Source of the DNA: Bacteroidota bacterium
GTDB lineage: Bacteria; Bacteroidota; Bacteroidia; Flavobacteriales; Weeksellaceae
Length of the DNA stretch: 64,000 nt
Direction: 5' to 3'
NCBI GenBank assembly: GCA_023393915.1
Contig: JAEXBS010000047.1
Coordinates: 124,001-188,000 of the forward strand
Of this stretch, positions 1 through 9,383 are shown in pieces; within the stretch, counting starts at the first letter, position 1, and the number at the start of each line of letters is the position of its first letter. Position numbers and translations under genes: made by a program. The notes beneath the pieces were generated by a model. The model searched no databases. It was given only the letters and a program-made list of their open reading frames with translations, and was not told where the DNA came from.

Positions 1-2441
1 AAAAAGTTAACATCCAAGGAAAAGTGACCTCTTCTTCGGGAGATCCAATTGCCTATGCATCGATCTCCTTTTCCAGCAAAGCAAACCTTTTGTATAGTGA
101 TGCGGTCCTTACGGACGAAAACGGAGGCTATTCGCTTGCAATCACGCCAGGTGTTTACGATATTACCATCGAAGCCATTGACTTTAAAAAATTTAGCTCC
201 GAGGGACAAAGTATCACAGGAGGAGTTGTACCTACTTTCGTAGTAGAAAGTGAAGCGACTCAAACCATGGCCCCAACTGCAGATATTGAAGGAGTAACCA
301 TTACTGCAACAAATAAACCCTATAAAGTAGAACTGGATAAGAAAACGTACGATCCCAGTTCTGATTTAATTAGTAAAGGAGGAAACCTGCAAGATGTACT
401 TCAAAACGTTCCGTCCGTATCCGTTGATACCGACGGAACTGTATCCATGAGAGGAAATTCTAATATTAGATTTCTAATCAACGGTAAGCCTTCCGCTTTA
501 CTTGGAATCGATGACGGTGCAAACGCACTTCAAAGTATCCCAGCGGATCAAATTGAAAGAATTGAAGTGATCACCAATCCTTCCTCTAAATACGAAGCCT
601 CGGGAACAGCCGGTATCCTAAATATCATTCTGAAAAAGAATAAAAGAATGGGATTCAATGGTAGTTTAACCGGTAGTGTAGGTTATCTTCCTAGCACCAA
701 TTTAAATGCGAATTTAAGCTGGAGAAGAGGTGATGCTACTTGGTTTGTTAATGGTGGCGGTGGAATGCGAAGAAGTGAAGGTACTAGTTACAATCTAGCT
801 ACTTTTGATGATCGTGGCGTAGCCAACCAACTTCTCTCTCAAGATGCCTACTCAGATAGCGAAAACGAAATGAAGTTTTATAACGGTACGGCTGGATTGG
901 TTTACGATCTTTCCGATCGAACTTCCGTAAATGCCTCGGTAACTTTAAGACACTTTGATGGAGAATCGGATGGAAACGTTTCCACGGCAATGACTTACAA
1001 TGGAATCGATGCGTCCAACACTTCTTCTCTCTATCCTTTAAACAAACTTCGTAGTACTACAGGATACAATACTAACAATGCGATTCAAGGAGATTTCGGA
1101 CTCGATTACGAAATTGGAGACAATGGCTCTAACATTGCCTTCTCTTTAAGTCTTCAGAAGAACGAATCCGAAGGAGTCAGCGACATTCGTGAAACAAGAA
1201 ATAATGCGTATTACAGATTGGATCAAACCGATCAAGCAACAAAAAATACGTCCATCGTAGGAAAGATTGATTATGAATTGCCGTTAGGAGAAAATTCAAG
1301 AATTGAAGCAGGTTATCGTTTCGATAAGAGTGATAACGACTACGATTATTCCGTATGGAATGAAGGAGTTATTAATCCAGATTTCACATCGGTAACTCAA
1401 TACAATGAAATGTTCAATGCATTTTATGTTCAATTTAAAAGTAAAATCGGAGATCGTTTTGCTTACCAGTTAGGTCTTCGTGATGAGATCAGTACAGTAG
1501 ATGTAGATTTCAGAAGTCTAGCTTCTTCTGAACCTGCAATCTCAAAAAGCTACAATGATCTTTTCCCATCGGTCTTCTTGTCTTACGATCTAGCAAACAA
1601 CAACCAACTCCTCCTTAATTATTCGAGAAGAATTAACCGACCAAGATCTTGGTTTTTAGTTCCATTCAATAGTTATAACGACAGTGACAATATCTTTAGT
1701 GGAAACCCGGATTTGAATCCTTCTTATGTGAATTCATTTGAATTTGGTTACAGCTTACAGAAAAGCAAAATCACTTTCAATCCGACACTATACTTCAATC
1801 ATGAAACCGACGAAACGCAGATGGTCAACCTTTATAACTTTGAAAAGCAGCGTTTCGAAACCAAGCCTTACAACATTGGATTTGAACAGCGCTACGGTTT
1901 GGACATGAACTTCACTTACGATCCATTTTCATGGTTAAAAATAATGGGTAGTTTAGACCTCTTCGGTTACCGCTCTGACGGTGACTTCCACTACACCACT
2001 TTAGTAGACGGAGTAGAAACACCAGTAACCATGTCGTTTGATGGTAAAGGGTTCTCTCAAAGAGCAAGACTTAATACTACTTTCAAAATTGATCCGACTT
2101 TCAATGTCCAACTCCAAGGATTCTACAGAGGTGGAGAAGAAACTGCAACTTCCAAAAGAGATGATATGTATGCTCTGAATCTTGGTGCATCAAAAACCAT
2201 CTGGGATGGTAACGGTACCATTGGATTTAATATTCAAGATATTTTCAACACAAGAAGCAGATCTAACATCACGTTTGGGGAAGGTTTCGAGAGAAAATCT
2301 TATATGCAGTGGCAACCAAGACAGTTCTCCCTATCATTCACCTACCGATTTAAAGAGGGAGATCGTGTAGATCAACCTAGAAGAAAAAGAGACATCAATA
2401 GCAACGCAGAAGGCGGTGACGAAGAGATGCCTCCAATGTAA
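1..2441 (+). CDS. TonB-dependent outer-membrane receptor, 5' end outside window
   Basis: Outer-membrane beta-barrel protein of the TonB-linked type with an N-terminal carboxypeptidase-regulatory-like fold. The frame is open to the left edge: codons before the first GTG (base 24) read KVNIQGK and continue the regulatory-domain strand, so the gene starts upstream and its signal peptide is not visible. Within the 812 residues seen, about 1-90 is the CarboxypepD_reg domain, about 95-210 a plug domain (QDVLQNVPSVSVD, MRGNSNIRFLINGKPS, IERIEVITNPSSKYEASGTAGILNI), and the rest alternating barrel strands ending in FSLSFTYRF, then a polar tail (GGDEEMPPM). It resembles the OMP_b-brl_3 family, whose substrates are mostly unknown; peptide, metal or siderophore uptake are all possible. 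No SusD partner is seen downstream. Convergent with galE. Confidence 0.9.
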   Translation, partial: KVNIQGKVTSSSGDPIAYASISFSSKANLLYSDAVLTDENGGYSLAITPGVYDITIEAIDFKKFSSEGQSITGGVVPTFVVESEATQTMAPTADIEGVTITATNKPYKVELDKKTYDPSSDLISKGGNLQDVLQNVPSVSVDTDGTVSMRGNSNIRFLINGKPSALLGIDDGANALQSIPADQIERIEVITNPSSKYEASGTAGILNIILKKNKRMGFNGSLTGSVGYLPSTNLNANLSWRRGDATWFVNGGGGMRRSEGTSYNLATFDDRGVANQLLSQDAYSDSENEMKFYNGTAGLVYDLSDRTSVNASVTLRHFDGESDGNVSTAMTYNGIDASNTSSLYPLNKLRSTTGYNTNNAIQGDFGLDYEIGDNGSNIAFSLSLQKNESEGVSDIRETRNNAYYRLDQTDQATKNTSIVGKIDYELPLGENSRIEAGYRFDKSDNDYDYSVWNEGVINPDFTSVTQYNEMFNAFYVQFKSKIGDRFAYQLGLRDEISTVDVDFRSLASSEPAISKSYNDLFPSVFLSYDLANNNQLLLNYSRRINRPRSWFLVPFNSYNDSDNIFSGNPDLNPSYVNSFEFGYSLQKSKITFNPTLYFNHETDETQMVNLYNFEKQRFETKPYNIGFEQRYGLDMNFTYDPFSWLKIMGSLDLFGYRSDGDFHYTTLVDGVETPVTMSFDGKGFSQRARLNTTFKIDPTFNVQLQGFYRGGEETATSKRDDMYALNLGASKTIWDGNGTIGFNIQDIFNTRSRSNITFGEGFERKSYMQWQPRQFSLSFTYRFKEGDRVDQPRRKRDINSNAEGGDEEMPPM

Positions 2442-2461
2442 AAACAATGTCTTTTTAATAG

Positions 2462-2497
2462 AAAGCCGTCCCGATTAAATTATCAGGACGGCTTTTT
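2462..2497. terminator. Bidirectional terminator between the TonB receptor and galE
   Basis: Perfect 10-bp stem AAAGCCGTCC / GGACGGCTTT (2462-2471 with 2486-2495), followed on the plus strand by TTTTT. The loop can add three more pairs (GAT/ATC) after a mismatch. The A-rich 5' side gives a short T tract on the minus strand too, so it can serve both convergent genes. Confidence 0.85.
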
Positions 2498-2563
2498 CAT
2501 ATTTGCGGAATAGAACTAGTTAAATTGGCATAAATCGAACCGTACTATCCAAATACAATCCAA

Positions 2564-3580
2564 TTAAACCCTCGATTCTAAATACTTCTGCCATTCCCAG
2601 GTTGTTCTCAAAGCTTCTTCTAAACTGGTGAGAGACCTCCAATCAAGTTCTTTCGCTGCTTTTTCAGCATTAGCATAAGCAACAGTGATATCTCCTGCTC
2701 TTCGCGGAGCGATTGTATAGGGAACTTCTACCCCATTGGCGTTCTCAAAAGCTTGGACAACTTCTAACACAGAGGATCCTTTTCCTGTTCCTAAATTATA
2801 AACATCCAATTGCGTGGAATTCTCTGAAGAAATTAGTTTTTTTAGTGCAGCTACGTGAGCTTTAGCTAAATCAACGACATATATATAATCTCTAATGGCG
2901 GTACCATCAGCAGTAGGGTAATCATTTCCATAAATGGACAAGGATTTTCTTATCCCTGCCGCCGTTTGTGTCACATAGGGAACTAAATTGTTCGGAATTC
3001 CAATAGGTAATTCTCCTAGTTTCCCCGAAGGATGTGCTCCAATGGGATTAAAATACCTTAATAGAGAAATTTTCTTTTCATGTGCCCGAGCAAAGTCCAT
3101 AAGAATTTCTTCTCCCATTTGCTTGGTTTTCCCGTAGGAACTCTCTGGCTGCTTTAAGGGAGTATTTTCATCAATCGGCATTTGATCTGCTTGACCGTAT
3201 ACAGTACACGAGGAACTGAAAATAAAATTAGAGATTCCTCTTTCTTTGAATTCTTGCAGTAAATTAATCAAGGAGAACAGATTGTTCTCATAATAATCAA
3301 TAGGTTTTTCCTGACTTTCTCCTACGGCTTTAAAAGCTGCAAAATTAATACATCCTTCAATCTCATGGGCATCCAATAACTGACTCAAAAGTTCCCGTCT
3401 TTTTAAATCAAAAGGATAGAAGACAGGCTTTTTGCCTGCGATTTCTTCAATATTATTTAAGATGAACTTCTCACTGTTTGAAAGATCGTCAACAATAACC
3501 ACTTCGAATCCATTTGAAAGGAGTTCCACAACCGTATGAGATCCAATATATCCTAGACCTCCGGTGACTAGTATCGCCAT
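2564..3580 (-). CDS. galE: UDP-glucose 4-epimerase GalE
   Basis: Cytosolic NAD-dependent SDR enzyme interconverting UDP-glucose and UDP-galactose for surface polysaccharide and galactose metabolism. 338 aa, the usual GalE length. Seen: Rossmann TGGLGYIGSH at residues 6-15, the SSSCTVYG segment carrying the catalytic Ser at about 122-129, and the YxxxK pair (Tyr149, Lys153) in SYGKTK, with the GalE-type RYFNPIGAHPSG stretch after it. The ATG at 3580 directly precedes the Rossmann strand and lies 11 bases after the DegT gene stop, so the two are probably one transcript. Substrate (UDP-Glc versus UDP-GlcNAc) cannot be settled from sequence. Confidence 0.93.
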   Translation of the reverse strand: MAILVTGGLGYIGSHTVVELLSNGFEVVIVDDLSNSEKFILNNIEEIAGKKPVFYPFDLKRRELLSQLLDAHEIEGCINFAAFKAVGESQEKPIDYYENNLFSLINLLQEFKERGISNFIFSSSCTVYGQADQMPIDENTPLKQPESSYGKTKQMGEEILMDFARAHEKKISLLRYFNPIGAHPSGKLGELPIGIPNNLVPYVTQTAAGIRKSLSIYGNDYPTADGTAIRDYIYVVDLAKAHVAALKKLISSENSTQLDVYNLGTGKGSSVLEVVQAFENANGVEVPYTIAPRRAGDITVAYANAEKAAKELDWRSLTSLEEALRTTWEWQKYLESRV

Positions 3581-3591
3581 AATTAAAAAAT

Positions 3592-4719
3592 TTATGCTTT
3601 GAAGAATTCTAAAACAGCGTCCGTGATGTAATTTAACTGTTCGTCATCCAGCTCAGTATGCATCGGAAGTGAGAGCACTTGCTCACAGAGTAGATCGGTT
3701 TGCTTAAAATCTTCATCATTCGACTCCTGATAATACGCCTTTTGTTTGCGTAGCGGAACAGGATAGTAAATCATTGCCGGAATCTCTTTCTCCAAAAGAA
3801 AATCCCTTAAATCGTTTCTTTTTCCGTTCAGCACCCTTAAAGTATACTGATGAAATACATGCGAAGAATCCTTACTACGTACTGGAATTTTAAGCTCTGG
3901 ATGCTGGGAAAACACCTCATCGTAATGATCTGCAGCTTTTCTACGCGCATCGTTATAGGAATCCAAATTGGTCAATTTGCGTCTCAGAACTGTTGCTTGA
4001 ATCGAATCTAATCTTGAGTTCACTCCAACCTCATCGTGGTAATAACGCTCGTACATCCCATGATTAACAATACCTCTTATTTTATGTGCCAATGCATCAT
4101 CATTCGTGAACAATGCCCCTCCGTCCCCATAGCATCCCAAATTCTTAGAAGGAAAAAAAGAGGTGGTTCCTACAACCCCCATGGTTCCAGACTTTTTCAC
4201 TTCTCCAGAAGAAAAGGTATAATCGGATCCGATTGCCTGCGCATTATCTTCAATGATATGTAAGTTGTGTTCTTTAGCAATTGCTAATAATTCCTCCATC
4301 GGAGCGCATTGACCGAAAAGGTGTACAGGAATGATCGCTTTGGTATTCGGGGTGATTGCTTTTCTTACTTTCTCTGGATCTAAAGTGAACGTTTCATAAT
4401 CGACATCAACAAGAACTGCTTTAAGTTTAAGAAGGTGAATGACTTCTACTGTTGCGGCAAACGTAAAATCAGCCGTAATAACTTCGTCTCCTTCTTTTAG
4501 ATCCAGTGCCATAAGGGCTATTTGCAGTGCATCGGTTCCATTTGCGCATGGAATTACATGCTTCACACCTTGATATTCTTCTAGTTCTTTCTGAAACCAT
4601 TCTACCTCAGGTCCATTGATGTATTGAGCAGACTCTAGAACATTGAGTATTGCATTGTCAACTTCAGGCTTAATTTTGAAATATTGACTCTGCAAATCGA
4701 CCATCTGTATCTTTTTCAT
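3592..4719 (-). CDS. DegT/DnrJ/EryC1/StrS PLP-dependent sugar aminotransferase
   Basis: PLP aminotransferase of the sugar-nucleotide family, which transfers an amino group to a nucleotide-linked keto-sugar for lipopolysaccharide, glycan or capsule building. 375 aa. The PLP-binding lysine is Lys192 in FFPSKNLGCYGDGGA; the family features IPCANGTDALQ (about 56-66), IIEDNAQAIG (154-163) and HQYTLRV near the C-terminus are present. It is cotranscribed with galE downstream. Exact substrate unknown; related proteins act on dTDP- or UDP-3-keto or 4-keto sugars. A consensus -7 box lies 53 bases upstream. Confidence 0.88.
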   Translation of the reverse strand: MKKIQMVDLQSQYFKIKPEVDNAILNVLESAQYINGPEVEWFQKELEEYQGVKHVIPCANGTDALQIALMALDLKEGDEVITADFTFAATVEVIHLLKLKAVLVDVDYETFTLDPEKVRKAITPNTKAIIPVHLFGQCAPMEELLAIAKEHNLHIIEDNAQAIGSDYTFSSGEVKKSGTMGVVGTTSFFPSKNLGCYGDGGALFTNDDALAHKIRGIVNHGMYERYYHDEVGVNSRLDSIQATVLRRKLTNLDSYNDARRKAADHYDEVFSQHPELKIPVRSKDSSHVFHQYTLRVLNGKRNDLRDFLLEKEIPAMIYYPVPLRKQKAYYQESNDEDFKQTDLLCEQVLSLPMHTELDDEQLNYITDAVLEFFKA

Positions 4720-4772
4720 GTTTCCTCTTTTTTCTTTTTGGCGCCCTAAGCGACCCGATTGTTAATTATTCT

Positions 4773-4780
4773 CAAAAATA
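4773..4780 (-). promoter_or_regulatory. -7 box (TATTTTTG) for the DegT-galE transcript
   Basis: Minus-strand TATTTTTG matches the Bacteroidetes sigma consensus TAnnTTTG, in the gap between the PEP carboxylase stop and the aminotransferase start. It predicts a 5' leader of roughly 45 nt. Confidence 0.6.
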
Positions 4781-4806
4781 CGCTTATTCAAGCAGTAATA
4801 AAAATT

Positions 4807-7314
4807 TTATGCGGAATTTCTGCTGGCATTGATATTACCAAAAAGAGAGCGAATTACTAATTTTTCAAACCTCGACTTTAAGGTCGTATCCTTTGGAATC
4901 TGCATTAAGGCATATTGTTGAATGGTTAGTAAGGGCAAAACAATTCTTTCTCGGATCTGAACCGATTTTTTAGATAGTAAATCTTCTTCTTGGAGTTCTT
5001 CAAAACCCGTTAACTCTAAAGTCATTTGTTTAGAGAGTTGAAATTCCTTCTCTAGTAGAGACCAAAATTCTCCAAACTTTTCATCGTTTTTCATATACTG
5101 AGTCAACGGAAAATAGCTTTTGTTCATACTCATCATGGAGTTCAGAATTAAGGTTCTAAAAAAATCAGATTTCTGAAATAAAGCTTTTACTTCCTCCATT
5201 CTCCCATTCTTCTTCAGAGTCTCTAGCGCATGTCCTACTCCATAGTACCCCGGTACATTTTGTTTCAACTGAGACCAGGATCCAACAAAAGGTATCGCAC
5301 GAAGATCTTCAAATCGTAATGGTCCCTCAGCACTACGTTTTGAAGGCCTACTTGCAATATTGGCTCTTCCGTAGTATTTTAGCGGGCTAATCTCCTCAAG
5401 ATAAGCAACGAACTTCGGATGATTTTTGAGCTCAGAATAGTGCTCGAAGCTAAGAACGGCTAGCTCTTCAAGCAAAGCCCGATCCTCTTGCAGTAGTTCG
5501 CTTCTTTCAGAGGAAAATACTTGATTTTCAATTCCGGCACTGATCAATTGTTCAAAATTATAACTCGCCTGATCCTTGTTTCCAAAAACACTGGTAATGG
5601 TTTGACCTTGAATCGTTAATTCTATTTTATGACTAGAAATTCCCTTTCCTTGGGCCGCATAGAAATCATGGGTTTTCCCTCCACCACGTGCAGGAGGTCC
5701 TCCTCTACCATCGAAAAATACAACCTGAATTCCGTACTCTTTGGATACCTTAGTTAGGCGTTCTTTGGTTGTGAAAATCTCCCAATTGGCTTTCAAATAC
5801 CCTCCATCTTTTGTTCCATCAGAAAAACCTAGCATTATGGTCTGTACCTTCCCTCTTGCTGATAAATGCGCTTGGTATTTAGGATCTTCGTAAAGCATTT
5901 TCATAACTACATCTGCCTCTTCTAACCCTTCCATCGTTTCAAATAAGGGAACAATATCTACAGGCAAATTATCGCTAGGATATCCCATCAGTTCGAATAA
6001 TTTAACGACATTTAGAACATCTTCTGTGGATTGAGAATTTGAAATAATGTAGCGTTGTAATCCTTTAGCTCCATTTTTCTTCTGAATCGTTTCAACAGCT
6101 GCAATGGATTCTAAAGTATCTTTTACTATCCCTTCGTAAATATTGGGATCTAGAGCTGAAAAATTCGCACGAGTCTTTTGATCCGATCCATTAGAAAGTA
6201 GTTCATCAAGCACCGCTGTATGAATACGTGCATCTTGTCTTAAATCCAGAGAAGCGAAATGAGTTCCAAATATTTTTACTCTTCCTTTAAAATCAAGTAA
6301 TAGATCCATAAAGAGTCCATTATGATCTTTTTCAAGAATACTTTGGGCCCTTTCAATTTCTTGAAGAATTTCAGAAGAGGTTAAAATAAGATCGGGATTC
6401 ATGATGACACTGTAGATTCTACCACTAAGTTCTTCAAGAATCTGATCGACTCCACGAAAACTAAGGCGTCTTCTTATTTTTTTTAAATGAGAGTGGTAGC
6501 ATTTAAGTACGGTAAGACGTAGCTCTCTTGCAACACCTAAGGTGACTTCCGCAGTCACATAGGGATTCCCGTCTCTATCTCCCCCAGGCCAAAACCCTAG
6601 CTCCAAGAGTTGTGAATGCGTGCCTAAAGTTCGGTGTCCAAAAAGGTCTTTTATCTTTGTATAGAGTTCTCCTAAACTATCGTAATAAACATAGCGCAAA
6701 TAATAAATAATACTTAGTGCTTCATCCAAAGGTGTGGGTCTTTGCTTATTCACAAAGGGCGTCTTTCCCAATTGCTGCAAGAGCATATCAATTTCATTTA
6801 GGGCATCCCTTTGGATGGCAGAGCGTAAATCATGAAGAATCCTTTGCACACTACCGGGGTAAAATTGTGTGGGATGGGCTGTGAATACTACGCGAACTCC
6901 AAAATCATTGAGCTTCTCTTGTACTTCCATTTCCTTATGAAGATTCTTAGATCGTTCGTGAAGGGAATCTAATGTGCCCGAATCTCCAGTAGAATGTAGT
7001 AGAGGAAAGGCCGCATCTTCAATACTATCAAAAAGTACGACTTGTCTTTCTATGTATTGAACGATTTTGAACAGCAAATCCATTTTCTCTTCCGTGGCCT
7101 TTAATGAAGTGTGTTTTAGAAAGAAGGCGTCCATGATTTGCTCAGGATTTTTTCCCTCTAAATAACCTTCGCGACTCTCTTCATAAAGAAAAGGAAGTAG
7201 CATTCCAATATTAGTCATCTTATCATAAGGTAAACTCATGAATAAGGAGTTGTAAATCTGAAATTTAGTTTCAACTTGTTTCCTAAATTTTTCGCTGATT
7301 GAAGATTCTCTCAT
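4807..7314 (-). CDS. ppc: Phosphoenolpyruvate carboxylase
   Basis: Anaplerotic enzyme: PEP plus bicarbonate gives oxaloacetate and phosphate, feeding the TCA cycle and aspartate-family amino acids. 835 aa, slightly shorter than the E. coli enzyme. Seen: catalytic His147 in VVFTAHPTQ, LGFWPGGDRDGNP, the MLGFSDGTKDGGY loop and FFDGRGGPPARGGG, all hallmarks of bacterial PEPC. The C-terminus ends in NASRNSA rather than the common NTG. The ATG at 7314 follows a perfect -7 box by only five bases, so the mRNA may be leaderless. Monocistronic by spacing. Confidence 0.95.
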   Translation of the reverse strand: MRESSISEKFRKQVETKFQIYNSLFMSLPYDKMTNIGMLLPFLYEESREGYLEGKNPEQIMDAFFLKHTSLKATEEKMDLLFKIVQYIERQVVLFDSIEDAAFPLLHSTGDSGTLDSLHERSKNLHKEMEVQEKLNDFGVRVVFTAHPTQFYPGSVQRILHDLRSAIQRDALNEIDMLLQQLGKTPFVNKQRPTPLDEALSIIYYLRYVYYDSLGELYTKIKDLFGHRTLGTHSQLLELGFWPGGDRDGNPYVTAEVTLGVARELRLTVLKCYHSHLKKIRRRLSFRGVDQILEELSGRIYSVIMNPDLILTSSEILQEIERAQSILEKDHNGLFMDLLLDFKGRVKIFGTHFASLDLRQDARIHTAVLDELLSNGSDQKTRANFSALDPNIYEGIVKDTLESIAAVETIQKKNGAKGLQRYIISNSQSTEDVLNVVKLFELMGYPSDNLPVDIVPLFETMEGLEEADVVMKMLYEDPKYQAHLSARGKVQTIMLGFSDGTKDGGYLKANWEIFTTKERLTKVSKEYGIQVVFFDGRGGPPARGGGKTHDFYAAQGKGISSHKIELTIQGQTITSVFGNKDQASYNFEQLISAGIENQVFSSERSELLQEDRALLEELAVLSFEHYSELKNHPKFVAYLEEISPLKYYGRANIASRPSKRSAEGPLRFEDLRAIPFVGSWSQLKQNVPGYYGVGHALETLKKNGRMEEVKALFQKSDFFRTLILNSMMSMNKSYFPLTQYMKNDEKFGEFWSLLEKEFQLSKQMTLELTGFEELQEEDLLSKKSVQIRERIVLPLLTIQQYALMQIPKDTTLKSRFEKLVIRSLFGNINASRNSA

Positions 7315-7319
7315 AGTAA

Positions 7320-7327
7320 CAAATTTA
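7320..7327 (-). promoter_or_regulatory. -7 box (TAAATTTG) for ppc, five bases from the start codon
   Basis: Minus-strand TAAATTTG fits TAnnTTTG exactly. With transcription starting about 5-7 nt downstream of this element, the mRNA would begin at or next to the AUG. Confidence 0.6.
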
Positions 7328-7459
7328 AAAGAAATCAGTTAACTGCCCTAGAAAAATAAGCTAGAATAATCTATAGGATTCGAGCTCTGTTTTCCTGAAC
7401 ATTTTCTTTTTTACCCATGCTTAATATTGGACCTTTTAACTTCATTAAAAATTTATTTA

Positions 7460-7490
7460 TAGTATAGTTGTAGTATAGTTCTAGTATAAT
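7460..7490. repeat. Three direct repeats of TAGTATAGTT at 11-bp spacing
   Basis: Copies at 7460-7469, 7471-7480 and 7482-7490 (the last is TAGTATAAT) are phased by 11 bp, one helical turn, 42 bp upstream of the YqhD-like gene's -7 box. Phased repeats of this kind often bind a regulator cooperatively; the same A/T-rich run could simply be low-complexity drift. Confidence 0.6.
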
Positions 7491-7530
7491 CAAATAAGAA
7501 ACATGAATTAGCCTATTTCAATATTCCTTT

Positions 7531-7556
7531 GTATTTTTGATAAAAATCAAATACAA
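7531..7556 (+). promoter_or_regulatory. -7 box (TATTTTTG) inside an inverted repeat at the YqhD-like gene start
   Basis: The -7 box is 7532-7539. It lies in an imperfect palindrome running into the start codon: left arm TGTATTTTTGAT, right arm ATCAAATACA, loop AAAA, two bulged T. The dyad could be an operator blocking the promoter or an RNA hairpin at the ribosome-entry region. Confidence 0.5.
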
Positions 7557-8719
7557 TGTTGAACTTCGAATATAAGAACCCAACTAAAATCCTTTTTGGC
7601 AAAGGTCAAATTGAAAACCTCGCTAAACATATCCCTTCAGAGGCTAAAATACTAATGCTTTATGGAGGTGGAAGCATCAAAACCAATGGAATTTATGAAC
7701 AGGTGAAAGCAGGCTTATCAGACTTCACATTAGAAGAATTTGGTGGAATTCCTGCCAATCCTGAATACGAAGTCCTTATGGATGCACTAAAAGTGATTAA
7801 AGAGAAGAATATTGATTATTTGCTCGCTGTAGGAGGAGGTTCGGTAATTGATGGAACCAAGTTCTTAGCCGCTGCCGCCTTACTAGAACAAGAACCTTGG
7901 GATCTAGTAAGCAAAAGAATTAGAACGGAGGAAAACGAAGCTCTCCCCTTTTCAACTGTCCTTACGCTTCCGGCAACGGGTTCGGAAATGAACTCTGGTT
8001 ACGTTATATCAAGAAAAGGAACAGAAGAAAAGCTCTCTTCTGGAGGCCCGGGATTATTCCCACAAGTTTCCGTATTAGATCCAACCGTGGTAGAGTCGCT
8101 TCCTAAACGACAAATTGCCAACGGAATTGCGGATGCCTACACGCACGTTCTAGAACAATACATGACTTATCCGATTGAAGCTAGACTTCAGGACCGTTTT
8201 TCTGAAAGTATTCTTCTTACCCTTCAAGAAATTGCGCCGCTAGTCTTAGAAAATCCTTCTAACTACCAGGCTGCTGCTGATTTTATGTGGTGCTGTACTC
8301 TTGCACTTAACGGACAAATTGGGAAAGGGGTTCCAACCGACTGGTCCGTACATGGAATCGCGCACGAGCTTACCGCTCAATTTGGAATCGACCATGCAAG
8401 AACCTTAGCGATTATTGCTCCTTCCCATTACCGACACAATTTTGAGTCGAAGAAAGAGAAATTGGCTCAATACGCAAAAAGAGTCTGGAATGTTTCAAGC
8501 GAAAATGAGGACGAATCAGCACGATTGGGAATTGAAAAAATGGAATCGTTCTTTCAGTCTTTAGAGATTCCAACGCGTTTATCACAATATACTTCTGATT
8601 ACTTAGAGGCCGGAAATAAGGTAGAGAAAGCCTTTACTCAACGAGGTTGGCTAACTCAAGGAGAACGAAAAGATATTACTCCTGAAGCAGCTAAGGCCAT
8701 TATTGAAGCAAGTTTCTAA
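7556..8719 (+). CDS. yqhD: YqhD-like iron-containing alcohol dehydrogenase, NADPH-dependent
   Basis: Group III metal-dependent alcohol dehydrogenase that reduces a broad range of toxic aldehydes with NADPH in E. coli. 387 aa, the length of E. coli YqhD. Seen: AVGGGSVIDGTKF (91-103) for the dinucleotide, LTLPATGSEMN (137-146), metal ligands Asp193 and His197 in GIADAYTH, His266 in VHGIAHE and His280 in GIDHAR. The start ATG 7556 gives the expected MLNFEYKNPTKILFG. Four bases separate its stop from the GDSL esterase start, so the two are cotranscribed. The symbol is by family resemblance. Confidence 0.9.
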   Translation: MLNFEYKNPTKILFGKGQIENLAKHIPSEAKILMLYGGGSIKTNGIYEQVKAGLSDFTLEEFGGIPANPEYEVLMDALKVIKEKNIDYLLAVGGGSVIDGTKFLAAAALLEQEPWDLVSKRIRTEENEALPFSTVLTLPATGSEMNSGYVISRKGTEEKLSSGGPGLFPQVSVLDPTVVESLPKRQIANGIADAYTHVLEQYMTYPIEARLQDRFSESILLTLQEIAPLVLENPSNYQAAADFMWCCTLALNGQIGKGVPTDWSVHGIAHELTAQFGIDHARTLAIIAPSHYRHNFESKKEKLAQYAKRVWNVSSENEDESARLGIEKMESFFQSLEIPTRLSQYTSDYLEAGNKVEKAFTQRGWLTQGERKDITPEAAKAIIEASF

Positions 8720-8723
8720 CAAG

Positions 8724-9383
8724 ATGAATAAATTACTAGTTTTACTTTTCCTTGGCTTCTTTAGCCTAGGATTAGCTCAAGAGAATAAGCCTGAATATTG
8801 GCAAGACATTGAGAATTTCAAGCAGAAAGATTTAGTTAACCCACCCCCTCAAGGAGTGATCCTACTCATTGGTAGTTCTTCCTTCACGATGTGGCAAGAC
8901 GTAGAAGATTATTTTCCAGGAAAAACATTTATCAATAGAGGGTTTGGAGGTTCTAGAATAGTGGACCTTAACTACTATTCTGATTATCTTCTGTCTCTTC
9001 CTAGTCCAAAGCAGATTCTGATCTATTGCGGTGAAAACGACATTGCTTATCATTTAGATCCAGTAAAGGGAAAAGAAGTTTTAAAGCGCTTCCAAAATTT
9101 TTACGCTAAACTCAGAAAAGCCTATCCTGAGGCCCAAATCGACTATTTATCGATGAAACACTCACCAAGTCGTGATGAATTATGGCCGGAAATGAAAAAA
9201 GGAAACAATAAAATAAAGCGCTTTATCCAAAAGCAACCGAGGTCTGGTTATATTGAATTAAACGAATCTCTAAAAGATGCTAATGGAGAAGTACGTCGAG
9301 ATGTATTCCTAGAAGATATGCTTCATTTGAATTCAAAAGGCTATAAGCTCTGGGCTGAAGTTATGCTTCCTTACCTAAAATAG
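8724..9383 (+). CDS. Secreted GDSL/SGNH-type esterase
   Basis: SGNH hydrolase, probably periplasmic. The ATG at 8724 is preferred over an upstream ATG at 8703 because it yields a clean signal peptide, MNKLLVLLFLGFFSLGLAQ; product 219 aa. Blocks seen: GSSSFTMW (nucleophile Ser), GFGGSR (oxyanion Gly), CGENDIAY (Asn) and EDMLHLN near the C-terminus (catalytic Asp and His). Such proteins act on acyl or acetyl esters of lipids or polysaccharides; the real substrate is unknown. It is the second gene after the YqhD-like dehydrogenase, and its TAG stop is part of the downstream terminator stem. Confidence 0.87.
   Translation: MNKLLVLLFLGFFSLGLAQENKPEYWQDIENFKQKDLVNPPPQGVILLIGSSSFTMWQDVEDYFPGKTFINRGFGGSRIVDLNYYSDYLLSLPSPKQILIYCGENDIAYHLDPVKGKEVLKRFQNFYAKLRKAYPEAQIDYLSMKHSPSRDELWPEMKKGNNKIKRFIQKQPRSGYIELNESLKDANGEVRRDVFLEDMLHLNSKGYKLWAEVMLPYLK

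Noticed and set aside
799..990. Minus-strand reading frame inside the TonB receptor gene, and many similar short frames opposite other genes
   Set aside because: They lie wholly within strongly supported genes, show no recognisable domain and lack promoter boxes.
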